This document shows, piece after piece, positions 25,876 to 35,800 of a stretch of DNA of 64,000 nucleotides (position 1 is the first letter of the stretch; every line of letters starts with the position of its first letter). The DNA is from DASPPM01 sp052143835 (GTDB taxonomy: Bacteria; Pseudomonadota; Alphaproteobacteria; JACZXZ01), in the NCBI GenBank assembly GCA_052143835.1, contig JBKQRV010000187.1, positions 9,107-73,106 on the forward strand, read 5' to 3'. The notes beneath the pieces are model-generated. The model worked only from the letters and a program-made list of their open reading frames with translations, was not told the origin of the DNA and did not search any database. Position numbers and translations under genes: made by a program.

Positions 25876-26319
25876 CTAGCGGGCTTTGCCGGCGGCGCGG
25901 GCCTTCTTGGGCTTGCTCCGGCCGGCGAGCTCGGCGAGGCGCGCGTGGCAGCGCGCCTCGACGCTCGCGAGCTCGGCAAGCGTCACCTCGATGTCCTCGC
26001 GCTGCCGCTCGAGCAGCTGGCGGCGCTCGGCGATCTTGCCGAGGAAGTGGCGCAGCTGGCCGGCCTCGCCGGGCGCGCCGTCGTAGAGATCGAAGATCTC
26101 CTTGATCTCGGCCAGGCTGAAGCCGAGGCGCTTGCCGCGCAGGATGAGCTTGAGCCGCACGCGCTCGCGCGGGCTGTAGAGCCGCATCTGCCCGCGCCGC
26201 TCGGGTGCGAGCAGCCCCTCGTCCTCGTAGAAGCGGATGGTGCGCGTGGTCACGTCGAACTCGCGCGCGAGCTCGCTGATGGTGTGGTGCCGACCGCCCG
26301 CCGCGGCACTTGCCTCCAT
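25876..26319 (-). CDS. liuR: MerR-family regulator, LiuR-like
   Basis: A 147-residue MerR-type regulator with the N-terminal winged HTH (TISELAREFDVTTRTIRFYE, then DEGLLAPERRGQMRLYSPRE). The KLILRGKRLGFSLAEIKEIF linker and a dimerising coiled coil (AERRQLLERQREDIEV) follow. The sequence style matches LiuR, the regulator of leucine/isovalerate catabolism in many proteobacteria. The gene starts 8 bases after the hcrB stop, so it appears to be the last gene of the hcrCAB transcript. Its likely target is the palindromic promoter at 25784-25812. No classic MerR metal-binding cysteines are seen; an acyl-CoA effector is inferred. Confidence 0.88.
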   Translation of the reverse strand: MEASAAAGGRHHTISELAREFDVTTRTIRFYEDEGLLAPERRGQMRLYSPRERVRLKLILRGKRLGFSLAEIKEIFDLYDGAPGEAGQLRHFLGKIAERRQLLERQREDIEVTLAELASVEARCHARLAELAGRSKPKKARAAGKAR

Positions 26320-26327
26320 AGGCACCG

Positions 26328-27332
26328 TCAGCCCGCGTAGAGCCGTGCCACGAGGCGCCGGGCGAGCACGCCGGCGACGCGGCGGCGGTAATGGCCCGGC
26401 GTGAAGGTGGTCTTCATCGCCATGACCTGGTCGCGGATGAGCCCGTCCAATCCAGCCTCGACGCGCGCGTCGAGCGGGCCGCCGCAAAGCGCCTCGGTGC
26501 CCGCGAGCAGCACCGGCCGCGGATTCGTTCCGGTCAGTGCGACGCGGAGGCCTGTGAGCCGGTCGCCCTCGCGGCGAAGGGCGACCGCGACACCCGCGAC
26601 CGGATACTCGATCGAGCGGCGGATGCGGATCTTGTCATAGGCGGAGCGCAGGCCCGGGATCGCGCGCGCGCGCACGCCGGTCACGAACTCGCCGGGCAGA
26701 AGGGCCAGATAGCGCTTGCCGTCCCCACTCGAGCCGTCCTGTCGGGCATGGCCGATGTAGAGCTCGGCCAAGGGAAGCGTGCGACGGCCCGCGGGTCCGA
26801 GGAGCTCGACCTCGGCGCCGAGGACCATGAGGGCGGGTGCCAGATCGCCGCTGAAGGTGGCGAAGCAGACGCCGCGGCTCTTGGGCGCCACGTGGCACAT
26901 CTTGCCCGTGGTCTTGAGGCAATGATCGTTGGCGCTCCTCCACCATTCGCTTTGGTTATAGTAGATGCAGCGCGTGTCGAGGCAGAGGTTGCCGCCGACC
27001 GTCCCCATGTTGCGCTGGGTCGGTCCAGCGATCGATGCCGCGGCCTGGGCCACGACGGGATAATGCTCGGCGGTCGCCGGATGCGCCGCGAGCTCCGCGA
27101 TGGTGAGCGAGGCGCCGAGTGCTAACCCCTTGCCGTCCGCCTTGAGCTTACGCAGCTCGGCCACGCCGTTCATGTCGATGAGCGTTGCGGGCGCCTCGAT
27201 GCCGCGCCGGATGTTGACGACGAGATCGGTACCGCCGCCCAAGAGCCGGCTCTCGGGATGGGCTAGAAGTGCCGCCGCCACCTCGGCGACGTTCGCCGGG
27301 CGGATGAGCTGGAAGTGGGGCAGCGCCTCCAT
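26328..27332 (-). CDS. hcrB: 4-Hydroxybenzoyl-CoA reductase-like beta (FAD, 4Fe-4S) subunit
   Basis: A 334-residue FAD subunit of the xanthine oxidase family. The FAD motifs LGGGTDLVVNIRRG and GTVGGNLCLDTRC are present. It carries the extra segment that distinguishes HcrB, with cysteines C122, C138, C146 and C156 placed to bind a [4Fe-4S] cluster; this cluster allows electrons to run from ferredoxin to the molybdenum site. That insert is absent from the FAD subunit encoded at 4.6-5.5 kb. The ATG shares one base with the hcrA stop (TGATG). The open frame continues upstream only through the hcrA repeat region. Confidence 0.9.
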   Translation of the reverse strand: MEALPHFQLIRPANVAEVAAALLAHPESRLLGGGTDLVVNIRRGIEAPATLIDMNGVAELRKLKADGKGLALGASLTIAELAAHPATAEHYPVVAQAAASIAGPTQRNMGTVGGNLCLDTRCIYYNQSEWWRSANDHCLKTTGKMCHVAPKSRGVCFATFSGDLAPALMVLGAEVELLGPAGRRTLPLAELYIGHARQDGSSGDGKRYLALLPGEFVTGVRARAIPGLRSAYDKIRIRRSIEYPVAGVAVALRREGDRLTGLRVALTGTNPRPVLLAGTEALCGGPLDARVEAGLDGLIRDQVMAMKTTFTPGHYRRRVAGVLARRLVARLYAG

Positions 27333-29758
27333 CAACTCCTCGTTGCGCCCCCCGCGGCCGGCACGGCCGCGGCTTTGCGTGACGCAGAAGAAGGCGCGCC
27401 TGCGGCGCCCTCCGCGGCCGGCACGGCCGCGACTTTGCGTGACGCAGAAGAAGGCGCGCCTGCGGCGCGCCGGCGCTTCTCGACGAGCGCGAACACGCGG
27501 TCCGGTGTCGCGGGAAGCTCGTGAAGCCGCAGTCCGACCGCGTCGGCGACCGCGTTCGCGAGTGCCGGCAGGAAGCCCGAGAGCGAGCCCTCGCCCGCCT
27601 CCTTCGCGCCGAAGGGGCCGTAGGGGTCGTTGCTCTCGACGATATGGACCTCGATCGGCGGCGAGTCCTGGATCGTCGGCACCCGGTAGTCGAGCATGTT
27701 GGCGGTCACCATCAGGCCGTCGTGGTAGCCTGACTCCTCCGAGAGCGCCTGGCCCATGCCCATCCACACCGAGCCCTGCACCTGGCCCTCGACGGTCAGC
27801 CGGTTGAGCGCCTTGCCGCAGTCATGCGCGACCCAGACCTTGTCGACGGTGATGACCCCGGTCTCCTCGTCCACGCTCACCTCGACGACCTGGGCCGCGT
27901 AGCTGAAACCCATGGTGCCGCCGATGGCGGCACCGCGGTATTTCTTGCCGCCGTGCGAGGCGGGAATGGTCGAGAAGTTTCCCGTGACCGTGATGGTGCC
28001 GCTCTCGTTGAGCGCCTCCGTCACCACCTCGTTGAAAGAGACGCCCTTGTCCTGGGCGCCCGCGCGATAGAGCTCGCCCAGGCACTCGATGTCCTCCGGC
28101 CGCGCCTCGAGCTTCCTCGCCGCCGCGGCCATGAGAATCTTCTTGAGGTTCTCGGCCGCCTCGATCGCCGCATTGCCGACCATGAAGGTCACGCGCGAGG
28201 AATAGGAGCCGTTGTCCTTAGGCACCACGTCGCTGTCGCCGCTCACGATGCGGATGCGCGCCATCTCGAGCCCGAGCACGTCGGCGACGGTCTGCACCAG
28301 CACGGTCGAGGAGCCCTGGCCGATCTCGGCGGCTCCCGTCAAGAGCACGATCGAGCCGTCGAAGTCGAGCTTGAGCTTGACCGTGGCATGGGGCTCGCCG
28401 GTCCAGTTGACGGGCCGGGAGGCGCCGCTGACGTAGTGGGAGCAGGCGAGCCCGAGCCCCTTGCCGCGCGCGAGACGGCCCTTGCGCTCCTTCCAGCCGC
28501 TCGCCTGCTCGACCCAGTCGAGGCATTCGGCCAGGCCGTAGCTGTTGATCATGAGATCGTTGTCGGAGAAGGTGGGTGCCGTGAGCAGATTGGCGCGGCG
28601 CACGGCGAAGGGATCGAGGCCGAGCTCGCCCGCCATCTCGTCGAGGAGCGCCTCGAAGGCGAAGCGGACGTCGACCGTGCCGTGGCCGCGCATGGCGCCG
28701 CAGGGCGGGGTGTTGGTCAGCACGCGCGCGCCGATGTACTTCACGTTGTGGATGGCGTAGATGGCGTAGAGCATCGACCCCGAATAGAGGATGGTGACGA
28801 TGCCGTAGCCGCTATGCGCCCCGCCGCGCTGATGGCACTCGCACTCGACGGCCGTGATGCGGCCTTCCTTCGTCATGCCCATCTTGAGGCGGATTTCGGT
28901 CTCGGGCCGCCCGCGATGGGTGATGAAGGTCTCCTCGCGCGTCAGCACCATGCGCACCGCGCGCCCCGCCTTGCGCGCGAGCAAGGCGGCGATAAGCTCG
29001 ACGTTGAGCGCCTCGGTGCGGCAGCCGAAGCCGCCGCCCACGTGCGGCTTGATCACGCGGATGCGCGAGGCGTCCATGTCGAGGATGCGCGCGAGCATGA
29101 GGTGCACGTAATAAGGCACCTGGGTCGAGGCATGGACCGTCATGCGCTCGCGCACGGGATCGTATTCGGCAAGGGCCGCGTGCATCTCCATCTGGTTCTG
29201 GCACACTTCGGCGCAGAAATAGCTCTCCTCGCGCACGAGCGCCGCCTCGGCGAAGCCATGATCCACGCTGCCGAGCTCGAAAAGCACGTCGCGCTCGATG
29301 TTGTGCGGCCGGTGCGCGTGGAGGTCGACAGCACCTTGCGCCTTCGCGGCGGCGGCGCTGTAGTAGGCGGGGAGCTCGCGCACGCGCATCCTGATGAGGC
29401 TCACCGCCTTCTCCGCCACCGCCTCGTCGACGGCCGCGACCGCCGCGACCGGCTCGCCGCGATAGCGCACGCGCTCGCGCGCCATCGGATGCTCGCTGCG
29501 TGCTACCGGCAGCACGCCGTGCGTCTTGTCGCAATCCGCCCCGGTGACCACGGCCACCACGCCCGGGAGCCGCAGGGCCGCGGAGACGTCGAGCTCGACG
29601 ATCTCCGCATGGCTGTAAGGGCTGCGGTACATGCGGCCGACGAGCGCCCCGGGAGTGGCGAAATCGGCGGTGAATTTGGCGCGACCCGAGACCTTGTCGG
29701 GGCCGTCGACCATCGGCACGTAGCCGCCGATCGAGCGCTTGGCTGCGATCTCGTTCAC
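27332..29758 (-). CDS. hcrA: 4-Hydroxybenzoyl-CoA reductase-like alpha (molybdenum) subunit
   Basis: An 808-residue molybdenum large subunit. Key blocks are VDGPDKVSGRAKFTADF at the start, KPHVGGGFGCRTEALNVELI, PCGAMRGHGTVDVRFAFE, the cofactor loop GAAEIGQGSSTVL, and the C-terminal GPFGAKEAGEGSLSGFLPA with the catalytic glutamate. These fit HcrA, which reductively removes the 4-hydroxyl of 4-hydroxybenzoyl-CoA to give benzoyl-CoA; related hydroxylases cannot be excluded by eye. The GTG start overlaps the hcrC stop (GTGA). The last about 45 residues are a low-complexity tail made from a tandemly duplicated 60-base unit, not seen in the fold. Confidence 0.85.
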   Translation of the reverse strand: MNEIAAKRSIGGYVPMVDGPDKVSGRAKFTADFATPGALVGRMYRSPYSHAEIVELDVSAALRLPGVVAVVTGADCDKTHGVLPVARSEHPMARERVRYRGEPVAAVAAVDEAVAEKAVSLIRMRVRELPAYYSAAAAKAQGAVDLHAHRPHNIERDVLFELGSVDHGFAEAALVREESYFCAEVCQNQMEMHAALAEYDPVRERMTVHASTQVPYYVHLMLARILDMDASRIRVIKPHVGGGFGCRTEALNVELIAALLARKAGRAVRMVLTREETFITHRGRPETEIRLKMGMTKEGRITAVECECHQRGGAHSGYGIVTILYSGSMLYAIYAIHNVKYIGARVLTNTPPCGAMRGHGTVDVRFAFEALLDEMAGELGLDPFAVRRANLLTAPTFSDNDLMINSYGLAECLDWVEQASGWKERKGRLARGKGLGLACSHYVSGASRPVNWTGEPHATVKLKLDFDGSIVLLTGAAEIGQGSSTVLVQTVADVLGLEMARIRIVSGDSDVVPKDNGSYSSRVTFMVGNAAIEAAENLKKILMAAAARKLEARPEDIECLGELYRAGAQDKGVSFNEVVTEALNESGTITVTGNFSTIPASHGGKKYRGAAIGGTMGFSYAAQVVEVSVDEETGVITVDKVWVAHDCGKALNRLTVEGQVQGSVWMGMGQALSEESGYHDGLMVTANMLDYRVPTIQDSPPIEVHIVESNDPYGPFGAKEAGEGSLSGFLPALANAVADAVGLRLHELPATPDRVFALVEKRRRAAGAPSSASRKVAAVPAAEGAAGAPSSASRKAAAVPAAGGATRS
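27345..27464. repeat. 60-base tandem duplication in the 3' end of hcrA
   Basis: Two copies, 27345-27404 and 27405-27464, are identical except at two positions (C/T at 27351/27411 and G/A at 27372/27432). The unit is 20 codons long and encodes two copies of AGAPSSASRK followed by AAVPAA. Because the period is a multiple of three, the frame is kept. Confidence 0.9.
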
Positions 29759-30237
29759 GCGGCCTCCCCGCGCGCGCGCAGCTCGGCCGCGTGCTTGACC
29801 GCCTCGATGATCTTCACGTAGCCGGTGCAGCGGCAAATGTTGCTGCCGAGTGCTGCGCGGATGTCGGCCTCGCTCGGATGCGCGTTGCGGCGCAGGAGGC
29901 CCTCGGACGCCATGATCAGGCCCGGCGTGCAATAGCCGCATTGCGCGCCGAGCTTCTCATGAAAGCCGCGCTGGACCGAGGAGAGGCGCCCGGCTTGGGC
30001 GAGGCCTTCGACGGTGTCGACGCGCCTGCCCTCGCAAGTTGGCGCGAGCGTGAGACAGGAGAGTGTCGGGGTATCGTCGATCAGGACCGTGCAGGCGCCG
30101 CACTCGCCGCCGTCGCATCCCGTCTTGGTGCCGGTGAGGCCGGCGATCTCGCGCAGATAGTCGAGCAGCAGGACGTTGTCCTCGACCGCATCCGTCCGCC
30201 GCCGCCCGTTGAGCGTCACGTTGAGGAGTCTGGCCAT
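29755..30237 (-). CDS. hcrC: 4-Hydroxybenzoyl-CoA reductase-like gamma (2Fe-2S) subunit
   Basis: A 160-residue two-cluster ferredoxin subunit. C41, C46, C49 and C61 (GCDGGECGAC) bind the first cluster; C100, C103, C135 and C137 (QCGYC, ICRCTG) bind the second. All ligands are present and the length is typical. It is the first gene of the hcrC-hcrA-hcrB-liuR unit, in the order C-A-B with 4- and 1-base overlaps. About 96 bases separate it from the malic enzyme gene upstream. Confidence 0.93.
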   Translation of the reverse strand: MARLLNVTLNGRRRTDAVEDNVLLLDYLREIAGLTGTKTGCDGGECGACTVLIDDTPTLSCLTLAPTCEGRRVDTVEGLAQAGRLSSVQRGFHEKLGAQCGYCTPGLIMASEGLLRRNAHPSEADIRAALGSNICRCTGYVKIIEAVKHAAELRARGEAA

Positions 30238-30333
30238 CGGCCCCGCCGCTCCTGGCTGTCGCGCGCTGGCGACCCCTCTATTTAGACCTCCGCCGCCCCT
30301 GGAACAAGGCGCCCGTGGCGCGCTCGCGACACT

Positions 30334-32667
<2,334 letters not shown>

Positions 32668-32803
32668 GGCGCCTTCCTCGAAGTGTCTTTCTGGGCCGTC
32701 GTCGCGCTCACAGGCGATCGCGCGCGGGCCACTCGCTCCCTTGGGCCGTCATCCTAACGATTCCGCCGCCCGCGTCCAACCTGGGTCGCGGCGGGGCGCT
32801 GTC

Positions 32804-33028
32804 TCAGGTCGAATGGCCGCCGAGATGCTGAGCTTCGATTGCCGCCCTAATAGCCTTGAGCTCGGCGAGGACATCTAGAGCGAAGCCGAGCACGAAGAAG
32901 CCGCCGGCAAAACTGAAAGCGGCCCATCCTGCTGCAGACGAGGATCCGGCGCGCATTGCGATATCGTAAATCAGAACGGCTAGGATTGCCGCTATCACCA
33001 CGGGCCAGAACCTACGCGCGAATGCCAT
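32804..33028 (-). CDS. Small membrane protein of unknown function
   Basis: A 74-residue frame with two predicted membrane helices: FWPVVIAAILAVLIYDIAM and AGWAAFSFAGGFFVLGFAL. They are separated by a short polar turn and followed by a charged tail (ELKAIRAAIEAQHLGG). The basic start (MAFARRF) and the ordinary codon pattern support it as a real gene, but no family is recognised. It stands alone between maeB and the VOC gene, with gaps over 130 bases on each side. Function unknown. Confidence 0.5.
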   Translation of the reverse strand: MAFARRFWPVVIAAILAVLIYDIAMRAGSSSAAGWAAFSFAGGFFVLGFALDVLAELKAIRAAIEAQHLGGHST

Positions 33029-33177
33029 GGCGCTCCTCCCTCTGCCGCCTCGCGTGAAGTGTGCTCATCAGTCATACGGACAAGATCGGCCATCTCCCAC
33101 AGCCGGATTTGACGGTACATCACGTCGAACCGTCACCCGTTGCGGCATCGGCGGGCGCCGCCCGATCCCGCCTCGGG

Positions 33178-33573
33178 TCATGCGGTCGGATAGGACGCGA
33201 TCTCGATGAGGTTCCCGTCGGGATCGCGGCAGTAGACCGAGGTCATGGACCCGAGCGCGCCGGTCCGCTTGACCGGTCCCGCCGAGACGGCAATGCCGCA
33301 GCTCCCGAGATGCGCGAGCACCTCCTGCGGGCCCGCCGAGGTGATGAAGCAAAGGTCGAGCGAGCCCGGCGCATCGACCGCGCCTGTCTCCCAGTTGGCA
33401 GCCCCGCTCGGCCGCACATTGAGCTTCTGCCTGCCGAACTTGAGCGCCGTGCGCGGCTCCGGGCCGAAGCGCTCGCGCGTCATGCCGAGCACGCGCTCGT
33501 ACCAGGAGGCGCTCGCCTCCACGTCCCGGCAGTTCAGCACGACATGGTCGATGCGGTCGATGGTGAAGCTCAT
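33178..33573 (-). CDS. VOC-family (glyoxalase/bleomycin resistance fold) protein
   Basis: A 131-residue protein built of the two beta-alpha-beta-beta-beta units of the vicinal oxygen chelate fold. The first unit starts IDRIDHVVLNCRDVEASASW, and the second contains GSMTSVYCRDPDGNLIEIAS. His in DHVVLN and Glu in NLIEIAS are the usual metal ligands. Family members include glyoxalases, ring-cleaving dioxygenases and fosfomycin-type resistance proteins. Nothing next to it defines the substrate; it precedes a tRNA gene. Confidence 0.85.
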   Translation of the reverse strand: MSFTIDRIDHVVLNCRDVEASASWYERVLGMTRERFGPEPRTALKFGRQKLNVRPSGAANWETGAVDAPGSLDLCFITSAGPQEVLAHLGSCGIAVSAGPVKRTGALGSMTSVYCRDPDGNLIEIASYPTA

Positions 33574-33674
33574 GGGCTCGCCTCCCCGCACTTGCCGCGC
33601 GTTCGCACCCGATCATAACGCAAGAGGGCGCGGCTTCACGCGAGAGAAATCGGCGGGAAAATGAGCTTGGATCT

Positions 33675-33761
33675 TGGTGCGGTCGAGAAGACTCGAACTT
33701 CCACGGGGTCGCCCCCACAGCGCCCTCAACGCTGCGCGTCTACCAATTCCGCCACGACCGC
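33675..33761 (-). tRNA. tRNA-Leu (anticodon GAG)
   Basis: On the minus strand the gene starts GCGGTCGTGGCGGAATTGG and ends in an encoded CCA; length is 87 bases. The anticodon stem CAGCG/CGCTG encloses the loop TTGAGGG, giving anticodon GAG (leucine CUC/CUU). It has the long variable arm expected of a class II tRNA and the T-arm GTTCGAGTC. Confidence 0.95.
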
Positions 33762-33907
33762 AAGAAGGCCCGCGTGACCCCGGAGCCTCGTTGCGGGCGC
33801 GGGGTGCTTGCCTTTCTGAGAGAGGGGGAATAGCAAATCGTCAAGGCGAGATCAAGGACGCCGCCGCCGTCTTGCAACGCCTTGAAAGGGCAAAGGAACC
33901 TCGCCGA

Positions 33908-34621
33908 ATGGGCGATCTCGAAGAGGACCAGCTCCGCCTCCGCCCTACCCCCCTCGAATGGCGCATCTCGCGCCAGGCGGTCGGTTATGAGGAAGCGGTC
34001 GCGGCCATGGAGGCGCGCGTTGCCGCCATCCGCGCCGGGACGGCCGCCGAGCTCGTCTGGCTGCTCGATCACCCGCCGCTGGTGACGGCGGGGACGAGTG
34101 CCAAGCCCGAGGACCTCCTCGAGCGCGGCCGCTTCCCCGTCCACAAGAGCGGACGCGGCGGCCAATTCACCTACCACGGCCCGGGCCAGCGGGTCGCCTA
34201 TGTCATGCTCGACCTGCGCCGGCGCGGCAGCGACGTGCGCCGCTATGTGCACGACCTCGAGGAGTGGGTCATCCGCACCCTCGCCCGCCTCGGCGTCAAG
34301 GGCGAGCGGCGCCAGGGACGCATCGGCATCTGGGTCGAGCGCGGAGGTGGCCGCGAGGACAAGATCGGCGCCATCGGCGTGCGCATCAGCCGCTGGGTCA
34401 CCTATCACGGCATGGCGCTCAACCGCGACCCCGAGCTTGAGCATTTCAGCGCCATCGTGCCTTGCGGCATCGCGGCACCGCAATTCGGCGTCACCTCGCT
34501 CGCGGCCCTCGGCGTCCGCGTCTCGACGGCCGAGCTCGACGCGCTCCTCAAGGACGCCTTCGCCGAGGTGTTCGAAGCCGAAGTCATCGTGGAAGCCGAT
34601 AATCAAGGGAGGCCGGCATGA
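33908..34621 (+). CDS. lipB: Octanoyl-[ACP]:protein octanoyltransferase LipB
   Basis: A 237-residue enzyme that transfers octanoate from ACP to lipoyl domains, the first step of lipoate synthesis. Family blocks are TAGTSAKPEDLL, SGRGGQFTYHGPGQRVAYVM and the acyl-intermediate pair Lys152 (EDKIGAIGVRIS) and Cys186 (IVPCGIAAPQFG). The ATG at 33908 gives the standard length. The stop codon overlaps the start of a small secreted protein gene (ATGA). Confidence 0.95.
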   Translation: MGDLEEDQLRLRPTPLEWRISRQAVGYEEAVAAMEARVAAIRAGTAAELVWLLDHPPLVTAGTSAKPEDLLERGRFPVHKSGRGGQFTYHGPGQRVAYVMLDLRRRGSDVRRYVHDLEEWVIRTLARLGVKGERRQGRIGIWVERGGGREDKIGAIGVRISRWVTYHGMALNRDPELEHFSAIVPCGIAAPQFGVTSLAALGVRVSTAELDALLKDAFAEVFEAEVIVEADNQGRPA

Positions 34622-34875
34622 AGAGAATGGCGTTGACGGCACTGATGATCGCCGCCGCATCGGCGGCACTTTACACAGGAGTCGGCGCTCAGACGAAAGC
34701 GGTGCCGATGGCGCCGCAGCCTCCCGCCGTCGAGCCGAATTGCCCGGCGCCCGGCCCGCAGGTGATCGCCGGCAATGACCGCCTTGCCGCGCAGCTGGCG
34801 GACATCGATCACAATCTCGCGGCCATCGCCTATTACTTGTGCCTGATCGAAAGCAACATGAGCAAAGACAAGTAG
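34618..34875 (+). CDS. Small exported protein of unknown function
   Basis: An 85-residue protein with a clear signal peptide (MKRMALTALMIAAASAALYT, cleavage near GVGA-QT). The mature part is about 60 residues, Pro-rich at first (PMAPQPPAVEPNCPAPGP), then helical with LAAQLADIDHNLAAIAYYLC. It has two cysteines that could form a disulphide. ATGA overlap with lipB suggests cotranslation, although a functional link is not obvious. No family recognised. Confidence 0.65.
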   Translation: MKRMALTALMIAAASAALYTGVGAQTKAVPMAPQPPAVEPNCPAPGPQVIAGNDRLAAQLADIDHNLAAIAYYLCLIESNMSKDK

Positions 34876-34918
34876 CCTGCGAAAATCGCGGCAAGCGCCG
34901 AAGGGAGCGCAGGCCGGC

Positions 34919-35419
34919 GTGATTGACAAGCTGACGAGACTGACAAAAGTGCATCCAGCCGGCGGCCGCGTTCTGCGCGTTCGCTTCGCCGGGGATCGGC
35001 GGCACTACGAACTCGACATGACCGGATTGATCGCTCGCAGCGCACATTTCGCGCGACTGATGGACGACGCCGAGACCTTCGCCAAGGTGGCGATCGTAGA
35101 AGACGGTCTCGGGGTGGCTTGGCCTGTACAAACGAAATGGGGCCGTCTAGACGTTTCGGCCTCAACGCTCCGGCGGATCGCGGAAGAGCAGCAGCCGATG
35201 ACGGGGGCGGATTTCGCGGAATGGCGAACGGCATTGGGATTGTCCTTGACGGAGGCGGCCAAGCTGCTTGGGGTCGGTCGGCGCACCGTCATGGGCTATC
35301 TGAAGAAAGACCAACTGCCGCCCGTCGTTGCCATCGCCTGCCGAGCGCTGGCTCGCGACAAGCATCTCTTGGCAGCGCACTACGTGCCGGCGCGGAAAAT
35401 CGCCCGGCCGGCGGCATGA
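34919..35419 (+). CDS. DUF2442-type protein with C-terminal HTH
   Basis: A 166-residue protein from a GTG start. The N-terminal half (GGRVLRVRFAGDRRHYELDM, LMDDAETFAKVAIV, GVAWPVQTKWGRLDVS) resembles DUF2442, a small domain often found in toxin-antitoxin-like pairs with DUF4160. The C-terminal half is an HTH (LSLTEAAKLLGVGRRTVMGY). No DUF4160 partner is adjacent, so the gene may be a stand-alone regulator or a relic of such a pair. It begins 43 bases after the small exported protein gene. Confidence 0.65.
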   Translation: MIDKLTRLTKVHPAGGRVLRVRFAGDRRHYELDMTGLIARSAHFARLMDDAETFAKVAIVEDGLGVAWPVQTKWGRLDVSASTLRRIAEEQQPMTGADFAEWRTALGLSLTEAAKLLGVGRRTVMGYLKKDQLPPVVAIACRALARDKHLLAAHYVPARKIARPAA

Positions 35420-35497
35420 GCGCCGAACTCGATCCCGGCCGCTTCGAAGGCAGCTTCCAGTACCTACCTGCATAGTTTCGCGCCGCGCGGGGCGGCC

Positions 35498-35791
35498 TCA
35501 CACGGTCGGCAATTGGCGGAAGCCGGGCACGCCGTCGTCCTCGACGGCGGCGGCGATCAGGCCCTGCACGCGCGCGAGCGGCGGGCCGCGGCGGCAGGCC
35601 TCGACCATCTCGTCGACGAGGGAAGCGGCACCCGCGAACTGCGCCTCCACGCTGCCGTCCGCGCGGTTGCGCACCCAGCCGCGCAAGCCACGCCGCCCCG
35701 CTTCCTCGGCGGTCCAGGCGCGGAACCACACGCCCTGAACGCGTCCCTCGAGGCGCAGGCGCACGCATTTGCTCTCTTGCGCGGCACTCAT
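35498..35791 (-). CDS. acyP: Acylphosphatase
   Basis: A 97-residue enzyme that hydrolyses acyl phosphates. The catalytic arginine lies in GRVQGVWFRAWTAEEA and the catalytic asparagine in GLRGWVRNRADGSVEA, both in the usual spacing. Length is normal. It starts 9 bases after the stop of the propionyl-CoA carboxylase alpha gene and is probably cotranscribed with it. Confidence 0.93.
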   Translation of the reverse strand: MSAAQESKCVRLRLEGRVQGVWFRAWTAEEAGRRGLRGWVRNRADGSVEAQFAGAASLVDEMVEACRRGPPLARVQGLIAAAVEDDGVPGFRQLPTV

Positions 35792-35800
35792 GCCGCCGCG

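Noticed and set aside
33675..33761. tRNA-Leu as an integration (att) site
   Set aside because: No integrase, no downstream duplicate of the tRNA 3' end and no composition change was seen next to it.
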